A DNA stretch of 64,000 bases, taken from assembly GCA_020744425.1 (NCBI GenBank), contig JAGMUV010000001.1:868001-932000 (forward strand). The letters run 5' to 3'. Shown here piece by piece: positions 37,171 through 50,569 of the stretch. This DNA comes from Dactylonectria macrodidyma (taxonomy: Eukaryota; Ascomycota; Sordariomycetes; Hypocreales; Nectriaceae). A program made the position numbers and the translations under genes. The notes below the pieces were generated by a model. That model did not search any database. It was given only the letters and a program-made list of their open reading frames with translations, and was not told the origin of the DNA. Each line of letters starts with the position of its first letter. Within the stretch, counting starts at the first letter, position 1.

Positions 37171-38430
37171 TTATTTGGTGGGGTTCCGGAGAATCTCCTC
37201 ACAGTTGGCGTCGAAACGGAGGTTGAAAAGACGGACGTTGGTCATGAACTTCTCAGTCTTGGTCAGTTCCCGGTCCCGGCCAAAGAGAGTCTCGACGAAT
37301 TCGACTCCGGCATTCTTGCCGAGTCCTGACTGCTTTCGCTTAGCAGCCTTGAGCATGGGGGCCTCGCATGACTTGAGAAGAGCCCTGAGCTTCTCGGTGA
37401 GGCGCTCGCCGCCCTCGATGAACTCCTCAACCAAGTCACGGTTCTCTGCGCTGCGCACCCGACCAACGATCTCGTCAGCGCGCTTCACCTTGCCGGCGAG
37501 CTGAATGAGCAAAAGCCAAAGCTCGCCAGCCATATCAGAGATAGGAGTGGCAGGACCTTGGTAGTAGACGGTCCAGTCGTAGATCCACTTGCCAAGGCTG
37601 TTGGCGTCGAACACACTGCCTAGAAGTAGAATGGGCTCCTCAGTGGGATCCCAGTTCTTAAGTGAGTAGCCAGGGGGGATCCTGTACTTCCGCGCATCGG
37701 CGTCGGTGGCCTTGGGTGGAGATGGAGGAGGCTTGGCTCGTTGAGTGCTGACCGGTCGGACAGTCTGAGGCCGGGGAGGGGGAACGGCGGTAGAGGAGCG
37801 GCGGCTGTGAGAGAAGCTGGTGGGAGGGCGGGGGTGAGGCGGCTGGTGCGCAGGCTGCTGCTCTCGGGCATAAAACTCGTCATAGAACGCGGCGGTCTGG
37901 GCACCCTGTAGGTAGCGGTCGAAATTAGTGTACCATCCCCCATCAAAATCTCGAGAGTACAGCGAGGATCTGCGCTCGTTAAGATGGTTCTTGGACCGGG
38001 ACTGTGCAGGAAGCACGTAGGTGTGACCCAGAGCCTCGATGATCTCGTCCTCGTCGGATTCTCCATAAGGGGTGGAAGCCCGGACATAGGTAAACGAGGA
38101 GCGGCGGTCGCGCTTGGAGCGCGGAGACGACCCGGAGGGCCTGCGAGACGAAAAATATTTAGGACTCACATCTGCCGTGCTATACTGCCCGTTGCTGTTG
38201 TAGCGGGGAGAATCCTTGGGAGGCCGCGGGCTAAAATCGCCAGTTTGAGTCTGGGAGTAGCTGTTGAAGCGTCCGTGGGCCGCGCGGGTCGCGGGGCGCC
38301 GTGGAGTGGTCGTCTCGGTCCAAGTAGGCCGAGGCGAAGGAGTGGGTGTGGCAGACGACATCCTCGTGTAAACGCTGTCGTAGTCGTGGATCGGAGTCGA
38401 TCCAGGAGTTCGTGGTGAAGGGTAACTCAT
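37171..38430 (-). CDS. Conserved fungal Pro/Ser-rich protein with C-terminal helical domain
   Basis: A single exon of 419 residues from ATG 38430 (MSYPSPRTPG). An upstream in-frame extension to 38598 is open but of leader-like composition, so I take the inner start. Residues 1-250 are disordered, rich in Ser, Pro, Arg and Tyr, with many SPR/TPR and RRSS sites suitable for phosphorylation. Residues about 255-419 are well ordered: YRIPPGYSLKNWDPTEEPI, then LLLGSVFDANSLGKWIYDWT, then a helical region rich in charged residues. This block resembles one I recall across Pezizomycotina proteins sometimes labelled 'vegetative cell wall protein gp1', a label that reflects only low-complexity similarity. 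The function is unknown; no signal peptide or membrane span is seen, so it is probably cytoplasmic. Confidence 0.85.
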   Translation of the reverse strand: MSYPSPRTPGSTPIHDYDSVYTRMSSATPTPSPRPTWTETTTPRRPATRAAHGRFNSYSQTQTGDFSPRPPKDSPRYNSNGQYSTADVSPKYFSSRRPSGSSPRSKRDRRSSFTYVRASTPYGESDEDEIIEALGHTYVLPAQSRSKNHLNERRSSLYSRDFDGGWYTNFDRYLQGAQTAAFYDEFYAREQQPAHQPPHPRPPTSFSHSRRSSTAVPPPRPQTVRPVSTQRAKPPPSPPKATDADARKYRIPPGYSLKNWDPTEEPILLLGSVFDANSLGKWIYDWTVYYQGPATPISDMAGELWLLLIQLAGKVKRADEIVGRVRSAENRDLVEEFIEGGERLTEKLRALLKSCEAPMLKAAKRKQSGLGKNAGVEFVETLFGRDRELTKTEKFMTNVRLFNLRFDANCEEILRNPTK

Positions 38431-41400
38431 GATCCTGTGCTCTTGCGATGCCCAACTGACATCCGTGTCAATTAAATAGAAACAACCGCTCTCCTCCAAA
38501 CTCCCGCAGTCGTTGGTGGTGAGTGTTGTGCAGGCGATGTTTTTGTTTTTTTGTTTTTTTGTGTGGGTAGAGTAGTGTTCGTCGAACGCTGCGGTCAAAG
38601 ACTTGTTCTTGAGTACGCAGTCAACTTTGTTCTTAGGTTGCGCTGGGAATAGGCGCCGGTGATCGGATTAGGCCCGTCACCTCGGTATGTAGTCGGAAGG
38701 GAAAGGGTTAGAAAAATGTCTTGCTGTGGCGAACATGACCGATCTGTCTTATATCCTTCGTCGTCGTAGGCTGTCGAGGCCAGGTCCCGTGGAACGTGGT
38801 CGTTGTGACGAGAAGATGCTGGACGCTTGACTAAGCCCCAGCGTGGTTGATGTTTTGTGAATGAGTGATGACGTCGGCACTGAAGTGCTGGCGAGGTTGG
38901 TAATGTTGTTGGTGAATTTTGTGATTGGCAAGCGCCAAGATGCTGGAAGAGAAGGAGGAGAGGAGGTTAGAACGGGCGTGTTGGAAGCTATATATTATTC
39001 CTGCCCGTTCTCGCCAGATTGTGTGTGGGCACGGTCAGGCCTCGCCAGGGGTGTAGAAAGGGTGGAAAATGCACTAGTGGAAGGAGGGAGAGGGGCGGCA
39101 TGTGCAGGGGTGCAAGGGAGGGTGCAGGGTGTATGGGTGACCCACCCGGCTGACAGGGGTAAGATGTAGGTAGGGTAGGGATAGGGGAGGGGGTGCTCGA
39201 ACCTGCTCCTGTTCTCTGGTTGCTTGGCGCCTGAAGGGAGCGGTAGCAGGGCAGGCAGTGAACAAGCAATGACTCTTTCTGAGTCTTGTTACGTCGAGAC
39301 GCACACGGTACGTACCGATTATGGATGACTCGTCGCGGGGTGTGATTAGTAGAGCTTAGTCACTTTTGTAGAAGATTCGGGGGCTCATGTGCACGGTGCG
39401 AGATGATTCGTATCACACTGTTTGCGTCTTCCACCAAATCATCCTGGTTTTGCTGCTAGATGACGACGGTGACGCACCTTTCCGCAGCTCGCTGCGGCAC
39501 TGGGGGGGGGCACTGCAACTGCAATGCGCTGTGCTGTCGCTGCTGTATGCGCTGTGCTGTGTGCTGCGCTCTGTTGCTATTTTTTTTTTAGATGCGATTT
39601 CTTTGGTTGGCTTCTCAACCAGTCTCCGTCCAAGAATCCAACCGTCCTCTTGGGCCCGACCTCTCTCGTCTCTTCCACTGGTTCGGGCTTTCAGACTCAG
39701 ACTCAGCCGATGACTCAATCCCTCTGATGAGACTCAGCAAATTCTAATGCTGATTGACGCGTTCCACGGAAAAGGGGGGGCTTGGATGACCAAGATTGTT
39801 CGCTCGTGAAAGGAGTCCCCTAGCAGAAAAGCAAAAAGGAGAGCCCACCGCAGCAATGGCAGCGCCCAACAGCAGAACGTTGCTGGCCAGCGCCCAGCGG
39901 TCGATAAAGGCAGCAGCAGGGCAAGGGCGTTCTGTATGGCGGATCCGGCTTTCGCTTCAGCTGAGCTTGGACTGGGCGTGTCCGTAGCCCCAGAATGTGT
40001 GCTCTGCGCTCTGTGCTCCGAACTCTCACGGACCACGCACACACTCGCACAATCGCACACAATGGCAATTACTTGTTCCCTCTAGTTTATTTTCCCTTCT
40101 CGCTTCGTCTCAGAGGGAAAAAACTATCCCAGCCATCAAGCGCAAGGGTGGAGAGACGAGAGGATAGTGAAGCCACAAAACCAGCCAGAGAAAAATTTAA
40201 CTGCTGGTTTGCTTTTTTTTTTCAGTTTCCGCTCCCTCGGGCGGAGCAGGACCGGGCCTGGATGAGAACTGATAGAAAGATGCCTAACAAAAAGGCCAGG
40301 CAGCGCCTTTCCAAAGGGTCACTCTTGAGCGGGTCAAAAGCCTGTGGTAGCTATCCACCAAAGTGCCAGTCAAATTTACCAGTGGGTAGTAAGCGAGATG
40401 ATGGCCTTGGATGGATTCCTATCGTCCGCCGTCCCGGATGCCCGCGAAACCGTTCCGGTGAAAATTTTTCCTTCTCCTTGGGCTTCTAGGCGCGCGCCGG
40501 CGGCAAGACACGACAGGGGGTTACGGTGGACGACGAAGCGGCTCGGTGTGATTCAGAGGGCACCCAGTTGAGCGGTTGGCGCACCCCCGGTCCTGGCGTA
40601 GTGCCTCCGTTTCGACGGGCACGGATGAGAGAAACCAAGGCTGGTCAAACACCGTAGCCTTGCCCTAGCAGCGAAATAAAGACGAGCGGTGCACGGAGAA
40701 ATACGAGCTGACGCAACGGCGCAGCATCCGTGAAGTTGGTGACGGAGGCTCAGGCTATTGACAGGCGCCAGCCATGTAAACACGAAGCCCTACGCAGTAG
40801 ACGCAGGCGCAACACGAGCCTAACGGCGACTGTCACTGCAACACGATGTCGAGGAACTGAGGACACGGTCGCAGTCGATTTGAAGGTGGACTACCAGAAT
40901 GAGCCAGTTGTCCGTCCAGGCCAGGGGCGAGGAACTGGAATGAACGATCGCGTGTAAACGGCGATGCTGCAAAGCGATAATGTCACGACTCTCGTACACG
41001 AGTACGGCCGTGCAGTGGACTTTATAGTTGTCCAACAAGGCTGCCACAGCAGGCAGACACCAAGCGGCTGCGGCGTTGTGGGCGGTTGACTGATCACCGT
41101 GACTGCCTTCACGGCCACGAAGCTGGTGATGTTGTTGATGACGAATCAGAGTCGCAAGTAATAGGATTGAATTAACGTGGGGGAAAGCTGGCATCTTTAT
41201 CAATCGGCCATTGAGCTGCCACGCGGAACATCACACGCTCACTCGTCACTCACGCTTGGAAACAGGCGCGTGGGCGCGCATACATCCCTCCGATCGTGGT
41301 TGGCTTGTTATCGCCTTCCCCATGCAGCATTGTATCACCTACGAAGTGTGGCACGCCTTGTGACAGCCGCATCAACCAACTCGCCACACCATTCCAACTG

Positions 41401-42906
41401 GAACCAAGTTATCACCATCAGAAGAGGGTGGCTTCATCATCACATGCACTATACACTCAACTTGATTGGAAGTTCTATGAGCTGGCGCTTCCCATTTACC
41501 CGTCGAATTCCAGGTTGGAGGTTGCGGATTTTCCAGGCTGAAGTTGTGCGCCTCGGAGCGGAGTTATTGCCCGGATCTCCCGGTTCCGCGCGTTTCTTAC
41601 ACTCCATCATCAGGTTGCTTTACCAGCATTGCAAGAGAATTCACGAACAAGATCCAAGCCAGCATTCTCAAAGGGCGGCCACCATGCACGACAACAACCC
41701 TGGTGGAATCCCATGCCCTTCGCTCCCAGCGATGCTAGCATGTGTGACATGACATGTGAGGCGGCAACTGGGCGATGCTAGACGACAACTTACTGGATAA
41801 TGCGAAGAAGCACCGACGCCAGCCAGCATCAGCGCCAGGGAGCGGGAAATCTCCACCTTGCATTAGTGACAACCGCATCAAAACTTTCTTCGTGATTGAT
41901 GTTTGAGTTTGAAGCGACGTCGCCATTCAAATCCTCGTGGGTACGAATGCGACGACTGGACTGCTGAATTGCTGAACCGCTGGACTGCTGCATGTGGAAG
42001 GACAACCCGGATTGGCCTGGACCGAGTTCTAACTTCTCCGCACAGCGGGGAAGCACGAAATGGAGACATCGTGCATCGGGTACTTGGGATGCTTGGGTGC
42101 CAAGGTGCGTATCCTCGGGACTCCGTCCAGTTGGTGCAACCCTGCACCGGAGTGGCGGCTCTGCGAATGGGGTCGTTTCCAGCATTTCCCAGCGGGTTGC
42201 AAATACGACGGCTTCATCCAGACGCGGACAAGCGTCCTCCGACCCGTAGCCCGGCGCCATTCGCCGTCCCGGCCCTTCATCCTGTCCTTCCATCCATCCA
42301 TAATCCATCCACCCACCCCGCCAATTCAATTCCGCATCTTGACTAATTAATGACTTGACTCTACTAGGACCGCGCTAGGTTTTCCAGAGAATCTTTTTCG
42401 CCCGGCCCAAGTCCAGTGTGCTTCAGCGTATTCGTCCCCCGCCAACAAACCTGTCCCGACGGCACTGGCGAGAAGCAAGACTCCACCAAACTGGATCCGT
42501 CGCGACAAACACTGCCATTCATCCATTCACCCAGTTTACCAGTGGAGACTATTCTTACGTCGGCCGAGATTGGCCTCGGTCTCTCACCCTGGCTCAGTTT
42601 GAGTTTCCATTGGCCACCCCAGACCTGGAGGCCAGAAAACAGACCCAGGAACCTTACTACGAAGAGGACTTTCTCAGACATTTTTCAGGTCTGATTGGCC
42701 GTGATGACTTGGACGCTCGGGGCTTGGAATCTTGGAATGCGAGGCGGTGTCTCACCAGCTCACCGTCTCGGCCCATCTTGAATTCCCATGTCATGGCCAT
42801 CTGTCCGCCCTGCTTTACCTCGTCTCAGATCTGGCACATTGTTAAGAAAAACATTCTTTATTATTGTGGCCTCTGCCCATGTCCAGATCTCTGCAGATAC
42901 CTGCCT

Positions 42907-42924
42907 CCCCCCCCCCCCCCCCCC
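42907..42924 (+). repeat. Poly-C tract, 18 bases
   Basis: Eighteen consecutive C, a G-quadruplex- or slippage-prone tract on the opposite strand. It is intergenic, and its length should vary between isolates. Confidence 0.9.
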
Positions 42925-44489
42925 AGCCCACAACGCTAACATAGATGCGAAGAGACATGAAGCACCATGATACTACGCCGTCTTCTTCTGTGCGATCGAT
43001 CAGCTTCTACGGTCCTCTGATCCTATTTTACTACTCGATCACTATGACGAACTGGCGGTATACCCCATCGTATTCGTCATAATCCCACAATACCAAGTAT
43101 GGGGCTGACGCACTCCATACACTTGCACCCGGAGAGGCAACCTACGGGTTTTGTTGAGTGCTGTCAAGTCGACACTCTGTGTCAACCATGATCCCGGGCT
43201 ACTCATTACCCGGGTCCGTGTTATCATTACCCGCGAATTTCAAATGGACTCTGGGGATGTGCGAAGCGAGGGTTGCATGCGCCCCAGTTACAGGGGGCAA
43301 CCAGACCTCACCGACACATCCATGAAAATGTGCTATGATTATGCCATGGTTATGCCTTGAAGATGCCCTGAACATGCCCTGAGGGCCACGAACTTGGACC
43401 GGGACTGGGGAGGGAACAGCTGGAGAAAAATCCTGGAGCCGGAGATGGAGCGCGCAGATACCTGTCAGCCGCACATTCAGGCCCATCTCTGAGAGTCGCC
43501 CGGGGGACCTTGAAGGCATCTTCAGGGATCACCCCCCTCCCATGCGCCAACTCGCGTGCCAGCGTCCCAGAAGACGGTCACTGAGGTTTAGCGGCCCTTT
43601 CCCAGCGGCTCCAGGCCCTAATGCACCGCAATGACAGCGGCCCAGCGATCCAAGCAGCGGGACTTGAGCAGACGCGGGGAGTACGGTCGTCCAGTGGAGG
43701 CGCGGGCAACGGACCGTCGTCCGGAGAGCCCACAACTCATTGCCCATGGATTCTTCGTGCATGGGGTGCCAGCCTTGTCTAGACCGGTTACAGTGAGTAA
43801 TCTAGGCAATGTTTTGATGGGATCCGAACTTTTTTCGGAAGCAGAGTGGTTTAGAGACTGTGAGAAAGCCTTCGCAACCAGCCAGCTCAGGATGAAGGCG
43901 GCAGCCAGCAGGCCAGGCTGCCAGAGGCAGGCATCTCATCGCCAACGTGCGTCCCGCATCCGCAAGCGCAATGCCGTCTATTATGATTCGTTTCTCTCAT
44001 ATCCGTCGCTCCTATTCTCAGACGGACACGAACAGGCTCAAGCCTCGGCGCAGGCATCACCCCTAGACACCGGGCTCAAGACACTGCTCCGTACAGTACG
44101 TGCACAGTCCCCCGGCCGAGACGCAAGACGCTCGGTCTGGGCTCCCTCACCTTGTTCTGTGGTCGCTAGGCCCGAGATTAAGGCCACGAAGATGGGTCGA
44201 CCAGGGGAAGGGAAAAGGGCAGCAGAGACAGAAGAGACAGACACCCTCTCACACACGCCAGAGACGCACAGGGTCGCACACCCCCCTTGTCCCCCGTTGG
44301 GACCCAGTAATGATATCGCAGCCCAACTCTCCTCGGCGACGCAATATTCTGCTAGGTCACCATGTTTCGCACACTAATAATAATAAAAGGAACGGCGAGT
44401 TGCAACGACGCAATCCTGCTCGCCCTTGTCCCATCGCGCTTCCGTGCTGGCATGCTGCATGCGTCACACAGCCGCCCACTCTAGGTCGG

Positions 44490-44509
44490 TCTGTCTGTCT
44501 GTCTGTCTG
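44490..44509 (+). repeat. (TCTG)5 microsatellite
   Basis: Five perfect tandem TCTG units in intergenic DNA. No gene is associated. Confidence 0.9.
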
Positions 44510-44895
44510 CTCCGCCCATGCCTGTCCCGCCTCGGTGCTGGCTGGCAGACAAGGCACCTTGGCCGTGAGGCCGTGAGACCAGCATGCTGCCTGTTGCCTT
44601 TCCACCGGCTTGCGCATGCATGCATTGGTTGGGCGACCCTGACAGCGCCTACCGAGTCCTATCCAGACCCTGTACAATGGAAGATGAAGAGATACGAATA
44701 GAAAGAAGAAAAAATTGTCAACCAAAGTTGTGACCCTGGTCGCCGACAGGGCATGTCTCGTCTTGCCCTGTTGGTTGGGTTTGAGTTGGGTTGCCTGCAT
44801 GTTGACCAGGGCTTTTTGGCGTCCAACTTTTTTTTCCTTCATTTCTAATAAGACCAGATGAGAAGGACAAAGCCACAAGCACAGGGCTTGCCGTC

Positions 44896-44912
44896 TTTTT
44901 TTTTTTTTTTTT
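44896..44912 (+). repeat. Poly-T tract, 17 bases
   Basis: Seventeen consecutive T (poly-A on the minus strand), 390 bases from the TCTG microsatellite. A poly-A at this length could be a retroposition scar, but no adjacent retroelement sequence or target duplication is recognisable. Confidence 0.9.
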
Positions 44913-46623
44913 ACTACACTCCCTGCACGCCCTTCCAATACCATCCGTGCTATTATGCATAGGACCCGGCCGATTGTCTCCGGCCAGGGTGTGTCTTGTT
45001 GTTGTGGCCCATTCTATCACAATTCCCGTCCCAGTCACTCAAATCAAACAATCCCCCAGGCAGCCCTGGACAGGACACCCCCCGGTCACAGCACACCTGG
45101 TTCAAACAATTTGGAACAAGAGAGGGAAGGAAGAAAAATTTTCTTTGTTTTTCTTTTTGGAATGAATGATGAACAATCTGCGTTTTGCGGCATCTCGTTC
45201 GCCCGAGGCTCATCAAACCAGCCCTGCCTCGACCGCCCGCGCATTTCCTTGTTCCTCGTCTGTCGCCATTGTTCCCGAAAGAACATGGATTGGATGGCAT
45301 CACCACGACAATGGGCGCTCCGCTGCCCCAGGAAATGGGAACCAGAAAAAAAAAACAGGACCCATGGCTGGATGCGATGTGACTCACAATAATAAGCATC
45401 CGGTTCCTTGCTCTGGGAACATGCTGTCAAATGGAAATCGTCCTGCAACCCTTATGTATGCTCTCCCAACGAACGCTCGCGTTTGCTGTATTGATGCCAA
45501 ACAATCCGCTCGCCCCGTCGAATCGGGCCCGCAAATGCACCCCATCCTAGCTACCGATTGGCACCCACTCACACACACAGCCCAGTAGGCTCTGTATGTA
45601 CACGTCGATGCGCGCATGTAGGTCGAAGTAAGGCGAATCCAGACGGGACCTCTGGATGGACGGGAAGCCCACCAAGGTGTAAGAGAGTGGGTTGGGTGTA
45701 TACGCCAAATATCTCGATTTCTCCAGACACCACACACACACTCACACACTCACTCGCTCTCACCACCCATGAAAGAAACGGGCGGCCGTCGAAGCGGCCT
45801 CGAGCGCGGTTCCACCAAACCCTTCCCCTCGTTGGAACTCTGGATCAACACCCTTGACTAGGTGGCTTACTACGTAGCTGGTCGTCGACCTTTCTCTACC
45901 CTAACCCAACAGCCCCATCTCTATTCGCTCCCCTCACCGAATATCAAAACCACACAAGGCGCCCTGCCCAGCTACCCCTCCAAGCACCTCCAAAAATAGG
46001 GCCCTCACGACCGCTCTTTTGCAAGATGCCCCTCCATCGACGTGCTACGGGACCCAACAAGACGATCCAACAGCGCTCACCGACTCTTTCCAAGCAAGCT
46101 GGCGTTGCTCGGCTACGCGCCGATGATGAGTCCGCCGTCGCGGGTCTTGTGGTTATCGGCCCTGTCCTCCGGTATAGGAAAGCGTTGCGTCGGAAGCGTC
46201 CAGGCTTACACGTTACCAGACACGGAAGAGAGGGGGAGGGGAGGGGAGCTTTGTGTTGTGATGTTTTGTGCGCCCCGAGAGATGGTAGGACGACGTGTAA
46301 GTCAAGGCTTCCCCGAGTAAGGCAGCCCGCAGTACAACACAGCGACGTATGCATGATTCCAAGTCTTGGCCTTGATTCCCGGGGCCTAAATTTTCCTCTG
46401 CCAGCGATTCCCATGTGTGCGTGCCCCCTGTGCAGTTATGCTGCAGCCAGCCAGGAGGCCGAGGGCGTCTTGAAGGTGTCCTAGCCGGCGGCCATCCACA
46501 CGCAGTGCTCTCGCGTCCTGTCATCTACTAGGAGAGAAGACGGCAACAATCGTGCAGATGCACGCCGGGAGGCACACACACGCCCAAAAAGCAACGTGCT
46601 AAACCTGCCGGCTGCACCGCGAG

Positions 46624-46653
46624 CTTTCTTTCTCTCTCTCTTTCTCTCTCTCC
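46624..46653 (+). repeat. CT-rich polypyrimidine tract
   Basis: A run made almost wholly of TC/TTTC units. Such tracts are common in fungal promoters and leaders, but no start codon of a supported gene follows. Confidence 0.75.
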
Positions 46654-49600
46654 TGTATCTTGTTCCCTCCTCAAGTCCGAGTCGGACGCGGCTCGGGAGA
46701 TGGCTACGGATCGGTAGCGCGGGTCACTAAGGCAGGCAGGGATCGGAAGGCGGGCCAATACACTATCGCGAACTTGCTTTTTCCCACAAAAAAGAAAAAG
46801 TAACGATGAGGTTTCCTTGGGTGAATAGCCTCGTTGATCAAGACTTCGAGAGACTCCAGGTACCTTGGGTATGTTAGGGCACGGTCACTATGGCGGCTGC
46901 ATGTCGTCGGCGCCGGGACAGGGAAGGAAAAGACACCAAGACAGCACGGAACCCGCAGGGTGTGTGGCGGCGATGCGCTCATCAAGCTGGATTCTGACGG
47001 CGCCAAAGCCCGTGTCCAATCCTGTCACGATGCATGCAGCGCAATGGAGCGTTTGCGCTGCATTTGCACGTGTCGGTGACGGAGGAAAGCCCCTCCACCA
47101 CAAAGGGCCGCCCCCCCCTTCCGGGTATCAGCCTTGGAAGTGTCGGTCCCAGGGTACGTCTGGTAAGAGTCATCGCTTCGTCCAGGCCGCTCTGGAACAA
47201 AACGCATTTATGCCCAGCGAGCCCGTCGCTGCGGTTTCGGTGGCGTGGTAACCAGATGGGATGGCGCATGGCCGCCTCTCCGGTGACCGCCGCCCGCCAG
47301 CTTGTTGTGTGTTGTTCTAAAGTGGAAGGGCGACAGAGAGAGAAGAACAAGGTGGGACAAAAACACATCCAGACGTCCAGGATTTTGCTACCCGCTAGGG
47401 AGGCCAGCAAGGGCTGCAGATGCGTTATCTGCACGTCGGGAGCCAAACCGACATGTCCCGTCCCCCGTCACACCTCGAACAAACCTGTGGTTGGAATGGA
47501 CCAATTTTTCGGTGTGCGGGATCCCAGGTCGCACAGATGCAGTTCCCCTTGCTGGTCCAGCTGAACCGTAGCCAATGGCGTCGGTTGGCGGCGTTCTGGC
47601 AGAAACAAGGGGCTAAAAGCCCTTGATTTGCCATCCGAGGGCAGGGTTTCGAAAAAGAATACCAAAATCTAATCTCAAAATATGGGCCAGAACGCCCATC
47701 GCCCAAAGAACGATCCAGGAGGTTTGATCTTGGTAGGGGAGAGCAAGAGAGACGCTCGGAGGCATCCAACTGATAGACTATTTTGGCTTCGTAATCAGTG
47801 GCGATAGGGCATGCGCGCCGGGTACAACCTAGCTGAAGCGGCCTGCCACGCTGCGTTTCGCTGTGCAGCCTAGGCCGCGGAGACAGGATCGGTTTCGTCG
47901 GCTCGGGCCAATCTTGTTCTGCACTCGTTGATTTCTGTGCGTGCTATTTCGGAGACCTGCATGCGTGCGTCTGAGGCGAAGTCCGTCGATGCATTGTCGT
48001 TGGATGAGCCACGTGGGGTCCGATGTGGCGGTGCTCTCCGGGCACGTGATCCACCCACTCGGCCGGGTCTCCCGCCGTTCTCCGGTCCCCACTCCGGCAT
48101 GACCTCCGTGGCATGTGATCCGCCGTGCAGAACGGTTGTCCCGGGGGAGCTTTTAACTCGATGATTCCATATGCCATCGCATTAGCCATCACGTTGGTAG
48201 TCAATGTGACTCAAAGTCCGCATATTAGCGTAGGAGATTGTTCTTAGGTGGCCCCTTGCCCATTGGGTTTTCCTTGTCGTTCTTGTCTTTTCCACCTACA
48301 CCAGAGGCCTCCTTTTTCCCAATATCGCCTCCTTGGTCGGTATTGGATATTACCTCGCAACTACTTTGACATCGCCCCCGACCCGTGACCTGAGGCTCCA
48401 AGGCTACGATGCTCTGCTAATCTGTGATTTGGTAGCGTGCGGTTTCATTTCCCGAGATATCCTGAATGAGTCACGCCTCAGCCATCCCCGTCGAGCACGG
48501 TCGTGAAGTCGCGATTCGTCCGCGACGCCGCATCGCCACCCACCACGCCTTCTCGTTCTATCTCTCCGAGCAGGCACGAAGCCCTGACGACGACCGTTGC
48601 GACGATGCCGTCGAAGCTGAGCTTTCTCGTCATCCCGGGAAACTGGAAGGTGGATATGGCGGTGGATCTACTGGCTGGTGCACGCTTGCACGACGACGGG
48701 GCTGGGCAGGCAACAGTCCTACGACGCGAGCCTCGCTCACGCGCGCCGGAGAACGAATCACAACTTCAAAAGGTCCACGATCCCCCGAGCGCGACGCGTT
48801 GGAGAGGCAAAGATTGGACGAACCCCCGGAATTTCACATGCAAGCTGAGATCCGAGTCCTTGGAAACTCTCCGTTGTCTGGTGGACCGGGAGCCAATCCT
48901 TCACATCTAGCCTCACTATCGCGGAGTCATTTGCTTACGGCTACACTAGCGGTGTTGCGATGTGGGAGGACTTCGCCATCGGGATAGCGGAAGGTGTTAT
49001 CCGGAAGGGCTGGGGATGGGGATGGAGGGGGGTGGGATATCAACACTCCCTCTTTGGAAGTATCGATGTGAAGAAGTTTTGGCGAAGATGTAGATATGGA
49101 CAGGACATAGCTCTCTCGCACTGGGTTCGGAATGGAGTCTGGGTTGCGATGGCAGTCAGATTGGACAATATTGGACGTAGATGGGGAACACAAAGGCAGC
49201 GAGATCACAAATAGATTGTTGCATCGAGAGTGTCAGATGACTTTCGAAGATGACAATGACCCCAATATGTGTCATGTGAACTGGAATCCATTGCTTGAAC
49301 ACTCCGGCAAATGGTGAGTCGACGAGAGTGAAGCAACCCGTGAAAACCTTTCTCTTGCAATTACCCACCTGAGCAAGGATTGCGGCTGTTTGAGCTGATT
49401 GTTGCCTGAGGTTTTTGCTTTTTCTTTTACTGAATATTGAAAGAGTTCTGAGTCATCTTAGGAAAGGCTGGTCACGGGGAATCAAGAGATTAATGTGCCC
49501 GTTGTGAGCTAACTGTCTCATCAAAAGTGGCACGTGAAGTGTCTGGTATCAATGCACCGCATGTATCCTATCATTTGAAGCCATAGTAAAATTAGATTCC

Positions 49601-50569
49601 AACCCTGTCAAATTGATGCATTATCAATGAGTCTGAGGCTCTCTGTACGCGTTCAAACAAATGGTAGCGCGCTTGTAGCAAGTTTACCAATTTGCTGTGG
49701 TTCAGTGTAGGGTAGTCCGCGGTCACCGGGAGCATCTGTCGAAGGTTCCCCAGAATGAAGAAATTTTTGCCCGACCTCTCAGGCCCCCAATTATAGGCAA
49801 ATCTTGTCTTCCATCTGTCTTCCATTTCACTTCCATTTGACTTCTATTCCGAGAATCCAAACTTAATTTTCGGTAGGCGACATAGCTAGGCAACTCCTGA
49901 CATCGCGGTACGTACCCACTGCCTTGAAACGACTTAGGCGAACCGGAGCGCCCGGTGCCGACTATACGTTCGGGTCCATTTCTGATTGTATCTCAAAAGA
50001 TTTGACATTTCAATTGAAGGACATACACAATGGAAGAGTTGTGATCTAGTGCGCAATTCAATTACCATCAACAAAGGAGAAGAGTTGCTAACTACTAGCG
50101 CTCAACATCAATTGGTAATTACCCATGTACCTCTGATGTAGAACACAAAAGAACAATCCGACACTCTCGTCAACTGGAAAATCTCAAGGAACTGAATTCG
50201 ACTGGACCATGGATTCATAAATAAACATCATGGAAGATAGCCTTCTCCATCTTAGCCGTACCCTTGCGGCCAGAAACGTTTGGGACGGTCGGCAGTTACG
50301 AGACGTTCCGCTATTCGAGCTCAGGACTATCCGCTGGGGATGTTTAATGTCCAAACCTTGATGCTGAGAACTCCGAAGGGTTGTTGCTGGTTCAAGGTCC
50401 TATATGATCGCTACGAATTCTCCCATAATGTTTCCTGCTGTTCAGACGTTCGTAAACCAATTCTGTTCAGACAGCAACTACACGCACGCAAACACACGAA
50501 AGTCTTCTGCCTCTTACTCATCCATCGCCTAAATCACTACTTATCTTTCAGTACAACCAGTCTGAAAGG

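Larger units (their letters stand above)
38431..50569. other. 12.1 kb gene-free divergent intergenic region
   Basis: This is the largest gap in the window, lying between the 5' ends of two divergent genes. I looked for spliced or unspliced genes and support none. The longer open frames (43631-44377 plus, 44357-44944 minus, 48466-48987 plus) have shuffled composition and no domain. Low-complexity tracts include nine G at 39502-39510, eighteen C at 42907-42924, five TCTG units at 44490-44509, seventeen T at 44896-44912 and a CT-rich run at 46624-46653. The part at 49400-50150 is more A/T-rich. It may carry long regulatory sequences, long untranslated leaders or non-coding transcripts. Confidence 0.5.

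Noticed and set aside
43631..44377. Plus-strand open frame of 248 codons in the 12 kb intergenic region
   Set aside because: It has mixed Arg/Ser/Ala/Pro composition without motifs. I could not build supporting exons, so I left it as intergenic; weak expression would be needed to revive it.
45893..45910. Telomere-like CCCTAACCC
   Set aside because: Only one partial unit is present; there is no tandem array.
48466..48987. Overlapping open frames of 173 and 135 codons on the plus strand
   Set aside because: Two overlapping frames of similar length with no domain indicate GC-rich chance openness rather than a gene.
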